Part shown: positions 42,478-50,137 of the stretch, piece by piece
How positions within the stretch are numbered: position 1 is the stretch's first letter
Layout of the letters: each line of letters starts with the position of its first letter
Assembly: GCA_964561005.1 (NCBI GenBank)
Contig: CAZLNO010000016.1
Span: forward strand, 1 to 50,137
Direction of reading: 5' to 3'
Source of the DNA: CAZLNO01 sp964561005
Lineage (GTDB): Bacteria > Pseudomonadota > Alphaproteobacteria > Kiloniellales > Rhodovibrionaceae
DNA length: 50,137 nucleotides
The notes under the pieces: generated by a model
Databases searched by the model: none
Told to the model about the DNA's origin: nothing
What the model saw: the letters and a program-made list of their open reading frames with translations, nothing else
Made by a program: the position numbers and the translations under genes

Positions 42478-45039
42478 CTACGCCACCACGTTGACGATGC
42501 GGTTCTTGACCACGATGACCTTGCGCGGGTCCTTCTCGCCCAGGGCGCGGCGCACCGCGGGCTCGGCCAGCGCGGTCTCCTGCGCCCGGGACTCCTCCGC
42601 GTCGCGGGGCAGGGTGATCGTGGCGCGCTTCTTGCCATTGACCTGGACGGCCACGGTGACGGTGTCCTCCACCGTCAGCGCGGGGTCGGCCTGCGGCCAG
42701 TCCTTGTGAACCAGCATCTCGGCGTGGCCCAGCCGCTGCCACAGCTCCTCGGCCAGGTGCGGCATCATGGGGGCGAGCACGCGGACCAGGTACTCCGCCG
42801 CCTCGCGCTGCGCCCAGCGGTCGGCCGCATCGGCCGGCCGGAATCCGGCCAGCGCGTTGGTCAGCTCGTAGATGCGGGCCACCGCCTTGTTGAAGTGGAA
42901 GCGGTCGACGTCGCCGGAGATGGCCGTTACCGCCTTGTGCACCGTGCGGCGCAGCGCCTGGGCCGGCTCGGAAAAGGTTTGTGGAACGTCGGCGCCGGCG
43001 GGCGGCAGTTCGGGAACCATCTCGCTGACGAGACGCCAGACGCGCTGGACGAAGCGGTGGGCGCCCTCCACGCCGGCCTCGGTCCACTCCATGTCGCGGT
43101 CCGGCGGGCTGTCGGAGAGCATGAACCAGCGCGCGGTGTCGGCGCCGTAGGCCTCGATGATCTCCGTCGGGTCGATGGTGTTCTTCTTCGACTTGCTCAT
43201 CTTCTCGACCCGGCCGCGCGTGACCGCCCGTCCGGCCGAATCCACAAGCCCGCCGTCCGGCCCCTTGCGCACCTCGCCCGGCGCCAGCCACTTGCCGTCG
43301 GCGCTCTTGTAGGTCTCGTGGCAGACCATGCCCTGGGTGAACAGCCCGGCGAAGGGCTCGTCCACGCCCAGGTAGCCGCACTGCTTCAAGGCCCGGGTGA
43401 AGAAGCGCGCGTAGAGCAAGTGGAGCACGGCGTGCTCGACGCCGCCGATGTACTGGTCCACCGGCAGCCAGTAGTCCACGTCCTGGCGGTCGAAGGCGGT
43501 GTCCGCCCGCGGGCTGCAGAAGCGGGCGAAATACCAGGACGATTCGACGAAGGTGTCGAAGGTGTCCGTCTCCCGCAGCGCCGCGCCGCCGCACCTCGGG
43601 CAGGTCGTGTGCTTCCAGGTGGGGTGGCGATCCAGCGGATTGCCCGGCGCGCTGAAGTCGATGTCCTCGGGCAGCGTGACCGGAAGCTGGTCGCGCGGCA
43701 CCGGCACGATGCCGCAGTCCTGGCAATGGACGACGGGAATCGGGCAGCCCCAGTAGCGCTGGCGGCTGACGCCCCAGTCGCGCAGGCGGAACTGCACCTT
43801 GCCCTCGCCGCGGCCCGCGGCTTCCAGCCGCTCGATCGCCCGGCGCTTGGCCTCTGGCACATCGAGGCCGTTCAGGAACTCGCTGTTGATCAGCGTGCCG
43901 TCGCCGACATAGGCCTCGTCCCCGATCTCGAAGGTCTCGGGGTCGCCGTCCGGGGGCAGCACCACGGGGATGACGTCCAGCCCGCAGGCGCGGGCGAACT
44001 CCAGATCGCGCTGATCGTGCGCCGGGCAGCCGAAGATGGCGCCGGTGCCGTATTCCATCAGCACGAAGTTGGCGACGTAGAGCGGCAGCTCCTTGCCCGG
44101 GATCAGCGGGTGCTTGCAGCGCAGACCGGTGTCGTGGCCCTTCTTCTCGGCGCGCTCGATCGCCTCCTCGCTGGTGCCCATGCGCTCGCACTCCTGCAGG
44201 AAGGCGCGCAGGCCGGGGTCCTTCGCCGCCAGTTCCTCGCTCAACGGATGGTGCGGCGACAGCGCGCAGAACGTGGCGCCGAACAGCGTGTCCGGCCGGG
44301 TACTGAAGACCTCCAGGCTGTCATGGCGCGAATCGATGGGGAAGAACACCCGCGCACCCTCGCTGCGGCCGATCCAGTTGCGCTGCATCAGCCGAACCTT
44401 GTCCGGCCAGCGCTCCAGATCGTCCAGGGCGTCCAGCAGCTCCTGCGAAAAGGCGGTGATGCGGAACATCCACTGCGGCAGCTTGCGCTGCTCCACCGGC
44501 GCGCCGGAGCGCCAGCCCTTGCCGTCGATCACCTGCTCGTTGGCCAGCACGGTCTGGTCCACCGGGTCCCAGTTGACCCAGGCCTCCTTGCGGTAGGCCA
44601 GCCCGGCCGCCCGGAAATCCAGGAACATCGCCTGCTCGTGCGCGTAGTACTCCGGGTCGCAGGTGGCGATCTCGCGCGACCAGTCGATCGACAGCCCCAT
44701 CGACTTGAGCTGCTCGCGCATGGCGTCGATGTTCTGGTAAGTCCATTGGCCGGGATGCACGCCGCGGTCCATCGCCGCGTTCTCCGCCGGCAGGCCGAAG
44801 GCGTCCCAGCCCATGGGATGCAGCACGTTGTAGCCCTGCGCCCGCTTGTAGCGCGCCACCACGTCGCCGATCGTATAGTTGCGCAGGTGGCCCATGTGGA
44901 TGCGCCCCGAGGGGTAGGGGAACATCTCCAGGACGTAGTACTTGGCGCGCCCGGGGTCGCGATCGACCTCGAAACACCTGGCCTCTTCCCAGGCGCGCTG
45001 CCACTTCGTCTCGGTTTCCTTGACGTTGTATCGGCTCAT
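42478..45039 (-). CDS. leuS: Leucyl-tRNA synthetase
   Basis: Class I aminoacyl-tRNA synthetase, 853 residues. HIGH-type motif HMGH at residues 48-51 (PYPSGRIHMGHLRNY), the editing CP1 domain in the middle, a zinc-binding-like CPRCGG-region around residue 470, the KMSKSKKN signature near residue 611, and the C-terminal tRNA-binding domain. The start MSRYNVKETETKWQ is normal. It follows the DUF3576 lipoprotein by 42 bases. Confidence 0.98.
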   Translation of the reverse strand: MSRYNVKETETKWQRAWEEARCFEVDRDPGRAKYYVLEMFPYPSGRIHMGHLRNYTIGDVVARYKRAQGYNVLHPMGWDAFGLPAENAAMDRGVHPGQWTYQNIDAMREQLKSMGLSIDWSREIATCDPEYYAHEQAMFLDFRAAGLAYRKEAWVNWDPVDQTVLANEQVIDGKGWRSGAPVEQRKLPQWMFRITAFSQELLDALDDLERWPDKVRLMQRNWIGRSEGARVFFPIDSRHDSLEVFSTRPDTLFGATFCALSPHHPLSEELAAKDPGLRAFLQECERMGTSEEAIERAEKKGHDTGLRCKHPLIPGKELPLYVANFVLMEYGTGAIFGCPAHDQRDLEFARACGLDVIPVVLPPDGDPETFEIGDEAYVGDGTLINSEFLNGLDVPEAKRRAIERLEAAGRGEGKVQFRLRDWGVSRQRYWGCPIPVVHCQDCGIVPVPRDQLPVTLPEDIDFSAPGNPLDRHPTWKHTTCPRCGGAALRETDTFDTFVESSWYFARFCSPRADTAFDRQDVDYWLPVDQYIGGVEHAVLHLLYARFFTRALKQCGYLGVDEPFAGLFTQGMVCHETYKSADGKWLAPGEVRKGPDGGLVDSAGRAVTRGRVEKMSKSKKNTIDPTEIIEAYGADTARWFMLSDSPPDRDMEWTEAGVEGAHRFVQRVWRLVSEMVPELPPAGADVPQTFSEPAQALRRTVHKAVTAISGDVDRFHFNKAVARIYELTNALAGFRPADAADRWAQREAAEYLVRVLAPMMPHLAEELWQRLGHAEMLVHKDWPQADPALTVEDTVTVAVQVNGKKRATITLPRDAEESRAQETALAEPAVRRALGEKDPRKVIVVKNRIVNVVA

Positions 45040-45081
45040 CGGCGGTTCGCGTGCTCGCGGCGTTGTCCGTGGAGGCGGCGG

Positions 45082-45627
45082 CTACTGGGCCGTGGCGACC
45101 CGCAGTTGCCGCGCCCGGGTGAGGATGGCGTTCTCCAGCTCGGTCGCCGTCTTGGACTCCACCTTGGCGTCGACCCAGGCGCCGTCGCGCCGCACCTGCC
45201 GGAAGACCGCGGCGCGCAGGCCGTCGGCGCGCAGGTCGCGGCCGAGGATGTAGACGTTGACCTTGAAGCGCTCGCCCTGGGTCTCCGGCGGCGCGTACCA
45301 GTCGGTGATGATGACGCCGCCGAAGGGATCGGCGGAGGACAGCGGCATGAAGGACACGGTATCCAGCGAGGCGCGCCAGAGAAAGGAGTTGACGCCGATC
45401 CCGCCGCCGCCCGCGCCGCCCTCGGTGGGGCCGCCGCCGCCGAACAGGTTGGCCAGGCCACCCCCGGTGACGCTGCCGAACTTCTCCTGCGGCGACTGCT
45501 CGGGATCGCCCGTGGTCTTGATCTCGCGCGAGGTCAGCGGATCGCTGTCGTCCTTCGCCGGGCCGCAGGCGCTCAGGGCGAGGGCGCCGGCCGTGGCCAG
45601 CGCAAGCGCTTTCAAGTGTGCCGTCAT
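45082..45627 (-). CDS. DUF3576 family lipoprotein
   Basis: A 181-residue lipoprotein; lipobox ALSAC with cysteine 21. After a Gly-rich linker come IGVNSFLWRASLDTVSFMPLSSADPFGGVIITDW and FKVNVYILGRDLRADGLRA-type strands, which match the DUF3576 family upstream of leuS in many alphaproteobacteria. Function unknown. The ATG at 45625-45627 is used; the frame opens earlier at 45735. Confidence 0.9.
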   Translation of the reverse strand: MTAHLKALALATAGALALSACGPAKDDSDPLTSREIKTTGDPEQSPQEKFGSVTGGGLANLFGGGGPTEGGAGGGGIGVNSFLWRASLDTVSFMPLSSADPFGGVIITDWYAPPETQGERFKVNVYILGRDLRADGLRAAVFRQVRRDGAWVDAKVESKTATELENAILTRARQLRVATAQ

Positions 45628-45750
45628 GGCGTAAATAGCTCTGCTCCGAATCTTCGCCGCGCATGTCCGCGCCTGCGCGCGCCGGCTCGTCCAAGCCGTC
45701 GGGCGCATATTTGCCGCTTCGCGTCCGCGACGCAAGGGTCGGCGGCGATC

Positions 45751-46881
45751 TCAACGCGGCCAGCCGAAAGCCTCCAGAAGGTCCGGCCCCACGATGCGCG
45801 CCGCGCGGGCCTGCTGGTCGTGCGTGTAGACCTCGCGCCACTCGTCCAGGCTGCCCTTGCGGAGATGCACGTCCTTTGCCTCGGCATCGCGCGCGAACGC
45901 CGCCGGGTCGATGTCGTAGAACGCCAGAGTACGCGAAAAATAGCCGTCCGGGTCGGTGCGAAAGCCCTCGAAGGTCTGGAACAGCACCTGGATCGGCTGG
46001 TCGGGGTCGTCGTGGATGCGCCGCCAGCCCTGCATGAAGTCCGCCGCCAATGGCAGGTAGTGGTCGATGCACCAGTCCAATAACCCCTCGAAGCCGCCGT
46101 TCAGCACCTTCGCCGGCGGGCAGCTTTGTCGCCACAGCGGGCCGAGCAGGGTCTTGGAGATGTCGTCGCGCACGAAGTGCGCCCAGGACAGCGTGGTCTG
46201 CCGCGGGTCGCGCAGGTGGACCACCAGACGGTCGATCCCGGCGGCGGTCAGCGTCGCCACGTTGTCGGCGGTGGGCGCCAGGTGCTCCTTGCTGATGATG
46301 CCGCCGCCGGCCAGCTCCTGGACCCGGTGCGGCACCGCGAGGCAGTGCGGGAACAGTCCGATCGAGAGATGGCACTGCGCCATGCCCAGCCCCTCGGCCA
46401 GGCGGTTCCAGATGCTCTCGCTGGCGGACTTCGGGATGGTGTTGATCAGGATCGGCGGCAGGCCCCGGCGGCGCGCCGCGTCCCGCCGCCCGGCGAAGGC
46501 CTCGGGGTCCAGGCGCAGCGGATTGATCGGCAGCTTCAGCCCGGCGACGATCTCGCGCGCCCGCTGCGAACGCTCGGCGGCCAGCAGCAGATTGACCAGC
46601 CCGGCCTGCAGGCCAAGCACGCCCGGCTGCTCCGCGCAGAGGCTTTCATAGCCCTTGATGGCATGGTCCAGATAGGCTTCCGCCTGGATATCGTCGCCCT
46701 CCAGGTAGGCGATCGAGGCCAGCATCGACAGCGCCGGAGGGTGGTGCGGGATCGCGCTGACCAGCCGCTCGTAGATGCGCTTGGCCTCCTTGATCTCGCC
46801 GGCCTGGTGATGCCGGTAGGCCATGTGCAGCGCCTCTTCGGGCGTGATGCGCCGCTGGCTTTGCTGTGTCTGTCGGACCAC
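45751..46881 (-). CDS. Sulfotransferase with N-terminal TPR repeats
   Basis: A 376-residue protein. Residues about 14-115 are helical tetratricopeptide repeats (MAYRHHQAGEIKEAKRIYERL, then LASIAYLEGDDIQAEAYLDHA). The rest is a sulfotransferase fold: the 5'-phosphosulfate loop INTIPKSASESIWNRL (148-161) and the 3'-phosphate site VVHLRDPRQTTLSWAHF. It would use PAPS; the acceptor is unknown. The start is a GTG at 46879-46881 with AAAGGGCGG upstream; an ATG at 46824 is an alternative. The frame continues to 47163 but without a credible start. Confidence 0.87.
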   Translation of the reverse strand: MVRQTQQSQRRITPEEALHMAYRHHQAGEIKEAKRIYERLVSAIPHHPPALSMLASIAYLEGDDIQAEAYLDHAIKGYESLCAEQPGVLGLQAGLVNLLLAAERSQRAREIVAGLKLPINPLRLDPEAFAGRRDAARRRGLPPILINTIPKSASESIWNRLAEGLGMAQCHLSIGLFPHCLAVPHRVQELAGGGIISKEHLAPTADNVATLTAAGIDRLVVHLRDPRQTTLSWAHFVRDDISKTLLGPLWRQSCPPAKVLNGGFEGLLDWCIDHYLPLAADFMQGWRRIHDDPDQPIQVLFQTFEGFRTDPDGYFSRTLAFYDIDPAAFARDAEAKDVHLRKGSLDEWREVYTHDQQARAARIVGPDLLEAFGWPR

Positions 46882-47248
46882 AGAGCCGCCCTTTTCTGGC
46901 CGATGACGGAGTGCGGCGGAACCGCCGCGCGGCCAAGGGACGCTACGGAAATTCCGAGGTTGGCGCAAGCGCCGGCGCGGTGCGGCCTTGCCGCGGCGCA
47001 CACTGTGGCGACAATGACACAGATGGGGGTAATTTGACACAAAGCGCGCTTCCCGCGCTTGACCGAGGGTCGGGAATTGGGTGGTTTGGCAGCCGTGGTT
47101 CGGGTCAAGATCCGGACGGCTTCGGGGGCTCTTCGTCTGGGGTGATCGGGATAATCGCCGCAACGGCGGACGATCGCCGCAGAAGGGGGCTTCTCTCTGT
47201 CGCTTTCACACGCGGTGACAGATGGAAGAAATAGGAGAGGATAAGGAA
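46882..47248. promoter_or_regulatory. Divergent regulatory region between sulfotransferase and porin genes
   Basis: A 367-bp stretch without a gene. It has a near-palindrome of GCGGCGG (46913-46919) and CCGCCGC (46922-46928), and TGACACA twice, at 47015 and 47035, exactly two helical turns apart, with a third related TGACAGA near 47216. Such spacing fits a dimer-array regulator of the porin. No -35/-10 pair is clear. Confidence 0.4.
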
Positions 47249-48391
47249 ATGAAGAGGGTTCTCTACGCCACGACGGCGATTGTGGGCGCCAGCCTCGTCG
47301 CCACCAGCGCGCAGGCCGCCGAGGGTATCAAGATCGGCCTGTCGGGCTTCATGAACACCTACTACGGCATCAGCAGCCGCGACGCCGACGACGATTCCGG
47401 CAACATCAACGATCAGAACGTCAGCCACTTTCAGGACGCGACGATCAACTTCATCGGCTCGACCACGCTGGACAACGGCATCGAGGTCGGCGCCCGCTTC
47501 GAGCTGGAGTCGTTCGGTCACCCGGGCGACGAGCAGTTCATGTGGTTCTCCGGCGAGTTCGGCGAGATCACGCTGGGCGGCCACAACTCCGCCGCCTATC
47601 GCCTGTCGTTCGACGCCGGCCCGCCGAACTTCTCTTCGGGCATCCCGATCAACACGGGCTGGATCAACACCTTCATCCCGGCGCCGAGCGGCTACTTCAC
47701 GCAGTTCCGTTCGCCGTCGCTGTCGACCTCGATCGACACCCACAACGACGCGAACACCGTGGGCTACATCACCCCGCGCATCGCCGGCTTCAAGTTCGGC
47801 GCGAGCTGGACGCCGGAGACCGGCGGCACCGGCGCCGGCCAGTTCGGTCCCGTCCAGGAGGAGATCCAGTTCAACAACGCGATCTCCGTGGGTGCGAGCT
47901 TCGTGCAGGACTTCCAGGGCGTCGGCTTCTCGGTCGCGGCCGGCTATAACCGTGCGTTCGAGCCGGACGCTGGTGGCCCAGCCATCTCCAACGGCCTGGG
48001 CGCGCAGGCCGGCGGCACGAATGACCGCGAGCAGTTCATGGCCGGCATCGGCCTGAGCTACGCGGGCTTCAGCGTCGGCTTCGACTGGGCTAACGAGGAG
48101 CACGACGTGGCCCCGGGCTTCCAGTCCGCCGAGGGCAACGCCTACTCCGCCGGCGTGGCCTACAGCACCGGCCCCTGGACGGCCTCGGTCGACTGGCTCG
48201 GATCGCGCATCGAGGGCGATCCGACGGTCAGCGCCGATGACGAGGTGGACGCCATCAAGGGCGGCCTGGACTATGCGCTCGGCCCGGGAATCACCCTCTC
48301 CGGTTCGCTCGTCTACGCCGACTGGGAAGAGGAGAACGGCGACGACCTCGACGCGGTCGCCGGCGTGCTGGGCACGACTGTCACCTTCTAA
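47249..48391 (+). CDS. Porin
   Basis: An outer-membrane beta-barrel protein of 380 residues. Signal peptide ends at ATSAQAAEG, cleaving after residue 23. The mature part has alternating hydrophobic/polar strands, many Gly, Asp and aromatic residues, the conserved EFGEITLGGHNSAAYRLS (loop of trimeric porins) and a C-terminal phenylalanine (TVTF), the barrel-assembly signal. Acidic composition is high. RBS ATAAGGAA directly before the ATG. A UUCG-loop terminator follows. It is probably highly expressed. Confidence 0.93.
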   Translation: MKRVLYATTAIVGASLVATSAQAAEGIKIGLSGFMNTYYGISSRDADDDSGNINDQNVSHFQDATINFIGSTTLDNGIEVGARFELESFGHPGDEQFMWFSGEFGEITLGGHNSAAYRLSFDAGPPNFSSGIPINTGWINTFIPAPSGYFTQFRSPSLSTSIDTHNDANTVGYITPRIAGFKFGASWTPETGGTGAGQFGPVQEEIQFNNAISVGASFVQDFQGVGFSVAAGYNRAFEPDAGGPAISNGLGAQAGGTNDREQFMAGIGLSYAGFSVGFDWANEEHDVAPGFQSAEGNAYSAGVAYSTGPWTASVDWLGSRIEGDPTVSADDEVDAIKGGLDYALGPGITLSGSLVYADWEEENGDDLDAVAGVLGTTVTF

Positions 48392-48428
48392 GGTCTCGGT
48401 CGGCCGAAACGGTCGGTCATCCGATCGG

Positions 48429-48453
48429 GAAGGGGGGCTTCGGCCCCCCTTTC
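48429..48453 (+). terminator. Intrinsic terminator of the porin gene
   Basis: AAGGGGGGC (48430-48438) pairs with GCCCCCCTT (48443-48451) around the stable tetraloop TTCG, with TTTC following. It lies 38 bases after the stop. Confidence 0.85.
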
Positions 48454-48575
48454 TCGTTGAGCGGCCGAGCGGTTCGCCGCCGGGATCCGTTGGTCGTCTC
48501 TTGAAGGCGCGGCGCGGGCGCGCTACTCAAACGCCGCAAAGTGAACACGGACATATCGCAAGGGTTCGCGCATCC

Positions 48576-49427
48576 ATGCCCGGCGTCATCTGGCTTGCTT
48601 CCTATCCGAAGTCGGGCAACACCTGGCTTCGCGCCTTCCTGGCGAACTACTTTCGCAATCCGGACAAGCCGCTGCCGATCAACGAGCTGTATCAGTTCGC
48701 CTTCGGCGACGGTTTCCTGATCAACTACGAGAAGGTCAGCGGCAAGCCGAAGGAGGAACTGACCGAGGACGAGATCCGCCGGCTGCGCCCGCGGGTGCAC
48801 AGGTGGTGGGCCAGCCAGCCGAACGACACCGCCTTCGCCAAGACGCACAACATGGTCGGCATGGAGGGCGGCGTGCCGATCATCACGCCGGAGGCGACGG
48901 TCGGGGCGGTCTATGTCGTGCGCCACCCGCTGGACGTGGTCGTCTCCTACGCCCACCACTATCAGATCGACTACGACGAAGCGGTCAGCGACCTCTGCGA
49001 GGAGTACAAGGTCATTCCCGGCGAGGACGGCAAGAAGATCCCGGACTTCATCGGCTCCTGGACGCAGCACGTTCGCACCTGGACGGAGACGCCGGGCCTG
49101 AACCCGCACGTCATGCGCTACGAGGACATGCGGCACAAGCCGGGACCAACCTTCCGCGGGCTGGTCAAGTACCTCGGCGTGCCGCTGGTCGCCAACCGAC
49201 TGCGCAAGGCGATCAAGTTCACCTCCTTCGAGGAACTGGCCAAGCAGGAGCAGCGCGAGTCCTTCAACGAGGCGCGCCCGGACGGCAAGTCGCCGTTCTT
49301 CCGCAGCGGCCGCAGCGGCCAGTGGCGCGAGCTCCTGTCCCCGGAGCAGGTCGAGCGCATGGTCTCGGCGCACGGCGAGGTCATGGGCCGCCACGGCTAT
49401 CTCGACAAGCACGGCAAGCCGGTCTAG
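48576..49427 (+). CDS. Sulfotransferase domain protein
   Basis: A 283-residue PAPS-dependent sulfotransferase. VIWLASYPKSGNTWLRAFL carries the 5'-phosphosulfate-binding PKSGNTW, and VGAVYVVRHPLDVVVSYAHHYQ the 3'-phosphate-binding RHP..S. The C-terminal SPFFRSGRSGQWRELL matches the classical RKGxxGDWK-like end, although less basic. The start is the ATG at 48576; no strong ribosome-binding site is seen. It is a different type from the TPR sulfotransferase on the other side of the porin. Acceptor unknown. Confidence 0.93.
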   Translation: MPGVIWLASYPKSGNTWLRAFLANYFRNPDKPLPINELYQFAFGDGFLINYEKVSGKPKEELTEDEIRRLRPRVHRWWASQPNDTAFAKTHNMVGMEGGVPIITPEATVGAVYVVRHPLDVVVSYAHHYQIDYDEAVSDLCEEYKVIPGEDGKKIPDFIGSWTQHVRTWTETPGLNPHVMRYEDMRHKPGPTFRGLVKYLGVPLVANRLRKAIKFTSFEELAKQEQRESFNEARPDGKSPFFRSGRSGQWRELLSPEQVERMVSAHGEVMGRHGYLDKHGKPV

Positions 49428-49436
49428 GCCAGGAGC

Positions 49437-50129
49437 ATGGACGGCGAGACCCTGACCCCGGAGGCCATCGGCGCCAACCTGGCCGACGTGCGCGCCCGCA
49501 TCGCCGAGGCGGCGCGTGCCGTCGGCCGTGACCCGGAATCCGTGACGCTGGTGGCGGTGACGAAGAAGAAGGACGCGGCGGCCGTGCGCGCCGCCCTCGC
49601 CGCGGGCCACCGGCGCTTCGGCGAAAACCGGGTGCAGGAGGCGCAGGCGAAGTACCCGCCTCTGAAGGCCGAGCATCCCGACCTGCGATTGCACCTGCTG
49701 GGCCCGCTGCAGACGAACAAGGCGGCGGACGCGGTGGCGCTGTTCGACGTCATCGAGACCGTCGACCGGGAAAAGATCGCCCGCGCGCTGAAAAAAGAGA
49801 TGGACCGGCAGGACCGGCGACCGTCGCTCTTCGTCCAGGTCAACACCGGCGAGGAGCCGCAGAAGGCGGGCGTGCCGCCGGCCGAGGCCGAGGCCTTCGT
49901 CGCCTGGTGCCGGGGCGAGCTGGACCTGCCGGTTACGGGGCTCATGTGCATCCCGCCGGTGGACGAAGAGCCCGCGCTGCATTTCGCCTTGCTGGCGGAA
50001 ATGGCCCGACGGGCGGGCTTGCCGGAACTGTCCATGGGCATGAGCAGCGACTTCGAGACGGCCGTGCGCCTTGGCGCCACCTCGGTCCGGGTGGGCACGG
50101 CGATCTTCGGCGCGCGCCCCCGGGCGTGA
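49437..50129 (+). CDS. YggS family pyridoxal-phosphate-binding protein
   Basis: A 230-residue homologue of PLPBP/YggS, which holds PLP and controls B6 and amino-acid balance. The PLP lysine is in TLVAVTKKKD near residue 43; RFGENRVQEAQAKY, LHLLGPLQTNK, TVDREKIARAL, VNTGEEPQKAGV and LSMGMSSDFETAVRLGATSVRVGTAIFG follow. The usual VSKT is here VTKK. The ATG is only one base after AGGAG, so spacing is tight. It starts nine bases after the sulfotransferase stop. In relatives YggS is usually beside the leuS/DUF3576 genes. Confidence 0.95.
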   Translation: MDGETLTPEAIGANLADVRARIAEAARAVGRDPESVTLVAVTKKKDAAAVRAALAAGHRRFGENRVQEAQAKYPPLKAEHPDLRLHLLGPLQTNKAADAVALFDVIETVDREKIARALKKEMDRQDRRPSLFVQVNTGEEPQKAGVPPAEAEAFVAWCRGELDLPVTGLMCIPPVDEEPALHFALLAEMARRAGLPELSMGMSSDFETAVRLGATSVRVGTAIFGARPRA

Positions 50130-50137
50130 CAAGGCCC

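Noticed and set aside
42310..46083. A 1257-codon open frame on the plus strand opposite leuS
   Set aside because: Its translation is low-complexity Leu/Arg/His/Val and mirrors leuS codons; it is an antisense artefact of high GC.

Overview
The window is GC-rich DNA from an alphaproteobacterium, most like the Rhodospirillales and relatives. The evidence is the gene content and order, the short intergenic gaps and the frequent GTG/TTG starts. No tRNA, rRNA, insertion sequence, phage gene or CRISPR array was seen. About 50 protein genes are supported.

The most informative feature is that the window contains the probable chromosomal origin. The 438-bp gap at 24488-24925 lies between a leftward operon (ppsR-maf-aroE-coaE-dnaQ, with secB, fxsA, timA and mltA beyond it) and a rightward block starting with hemE-hemJ-rho. 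This is the arrangement known around oriC in Caulobacter and Rickettsia. The gap holds several DnaA-box-like 9-mers, an AT-rich patch and eight GANTC sites. To the right come mnmE-mnmG-rsmG-parA-parB and three near-perfect parS sites at 27977, 32605 and 35503. One parS is fused to the rho terminator, one overlaps the mnmE start codon, and one lies inside the mnmG coding sequence.

Layout. 1-1565: atpH and the start of atpA (ATP synthase, leftward). 1566-2736: gene-poor DNA with a remnant of a PQQ-type sugar dehydrogenase. 2737-7349: DUF2244 protein, a chemoreceptor with an NrtS-like membrane part, endonuclease III, a lipoprotein, a bactofilin and an EI24/CysZ-like protein. 7493-10355: adenosine-kinase-like PfkB enzyme and typA. 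10523-12631: cytochrome c', diheme cytochrome c and a YceI protein. 12874-15115: a compact luxI / 78-residue unknown / cytochrome P450 operon with a palindrome in front and no luxR in the window. 15228-18703: GYD protein, DUF2270 membrane protein, 1-Cys peroxiredoxin, mltA. 18722-27915: timA, fxsA, secB, the dnaQ operon, oriC, hemE, hemJ, rho. 28009-32600: quinone oxidoreductase, dienelactone hydrolase, DUF255 thioredoxin-like protein, DUF6489 and a 2Fe-2S ferredoxin, lying between rho and mnmE. 32620-39366: mnmE to holA. 39552-42393: an unrecognised 471-residue protein and a FetA/FetB-type ABC exporter, in the place where lptE is usually found between leuS and holA. 42478-50129: leuS, DUF3576 lipoprotein, a porin flanked by two sulfotransferase genes, and a YggS-type PLP protein.

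As a whole the window is an origin-proximal housekeeping region (replication, segregation, tRNA modification, haem synthesis, energy) with accessory pieces set into it. The least explained are the luxI-P450 operon, the NrtS-like chemoreceptor and the block replacing lptE.
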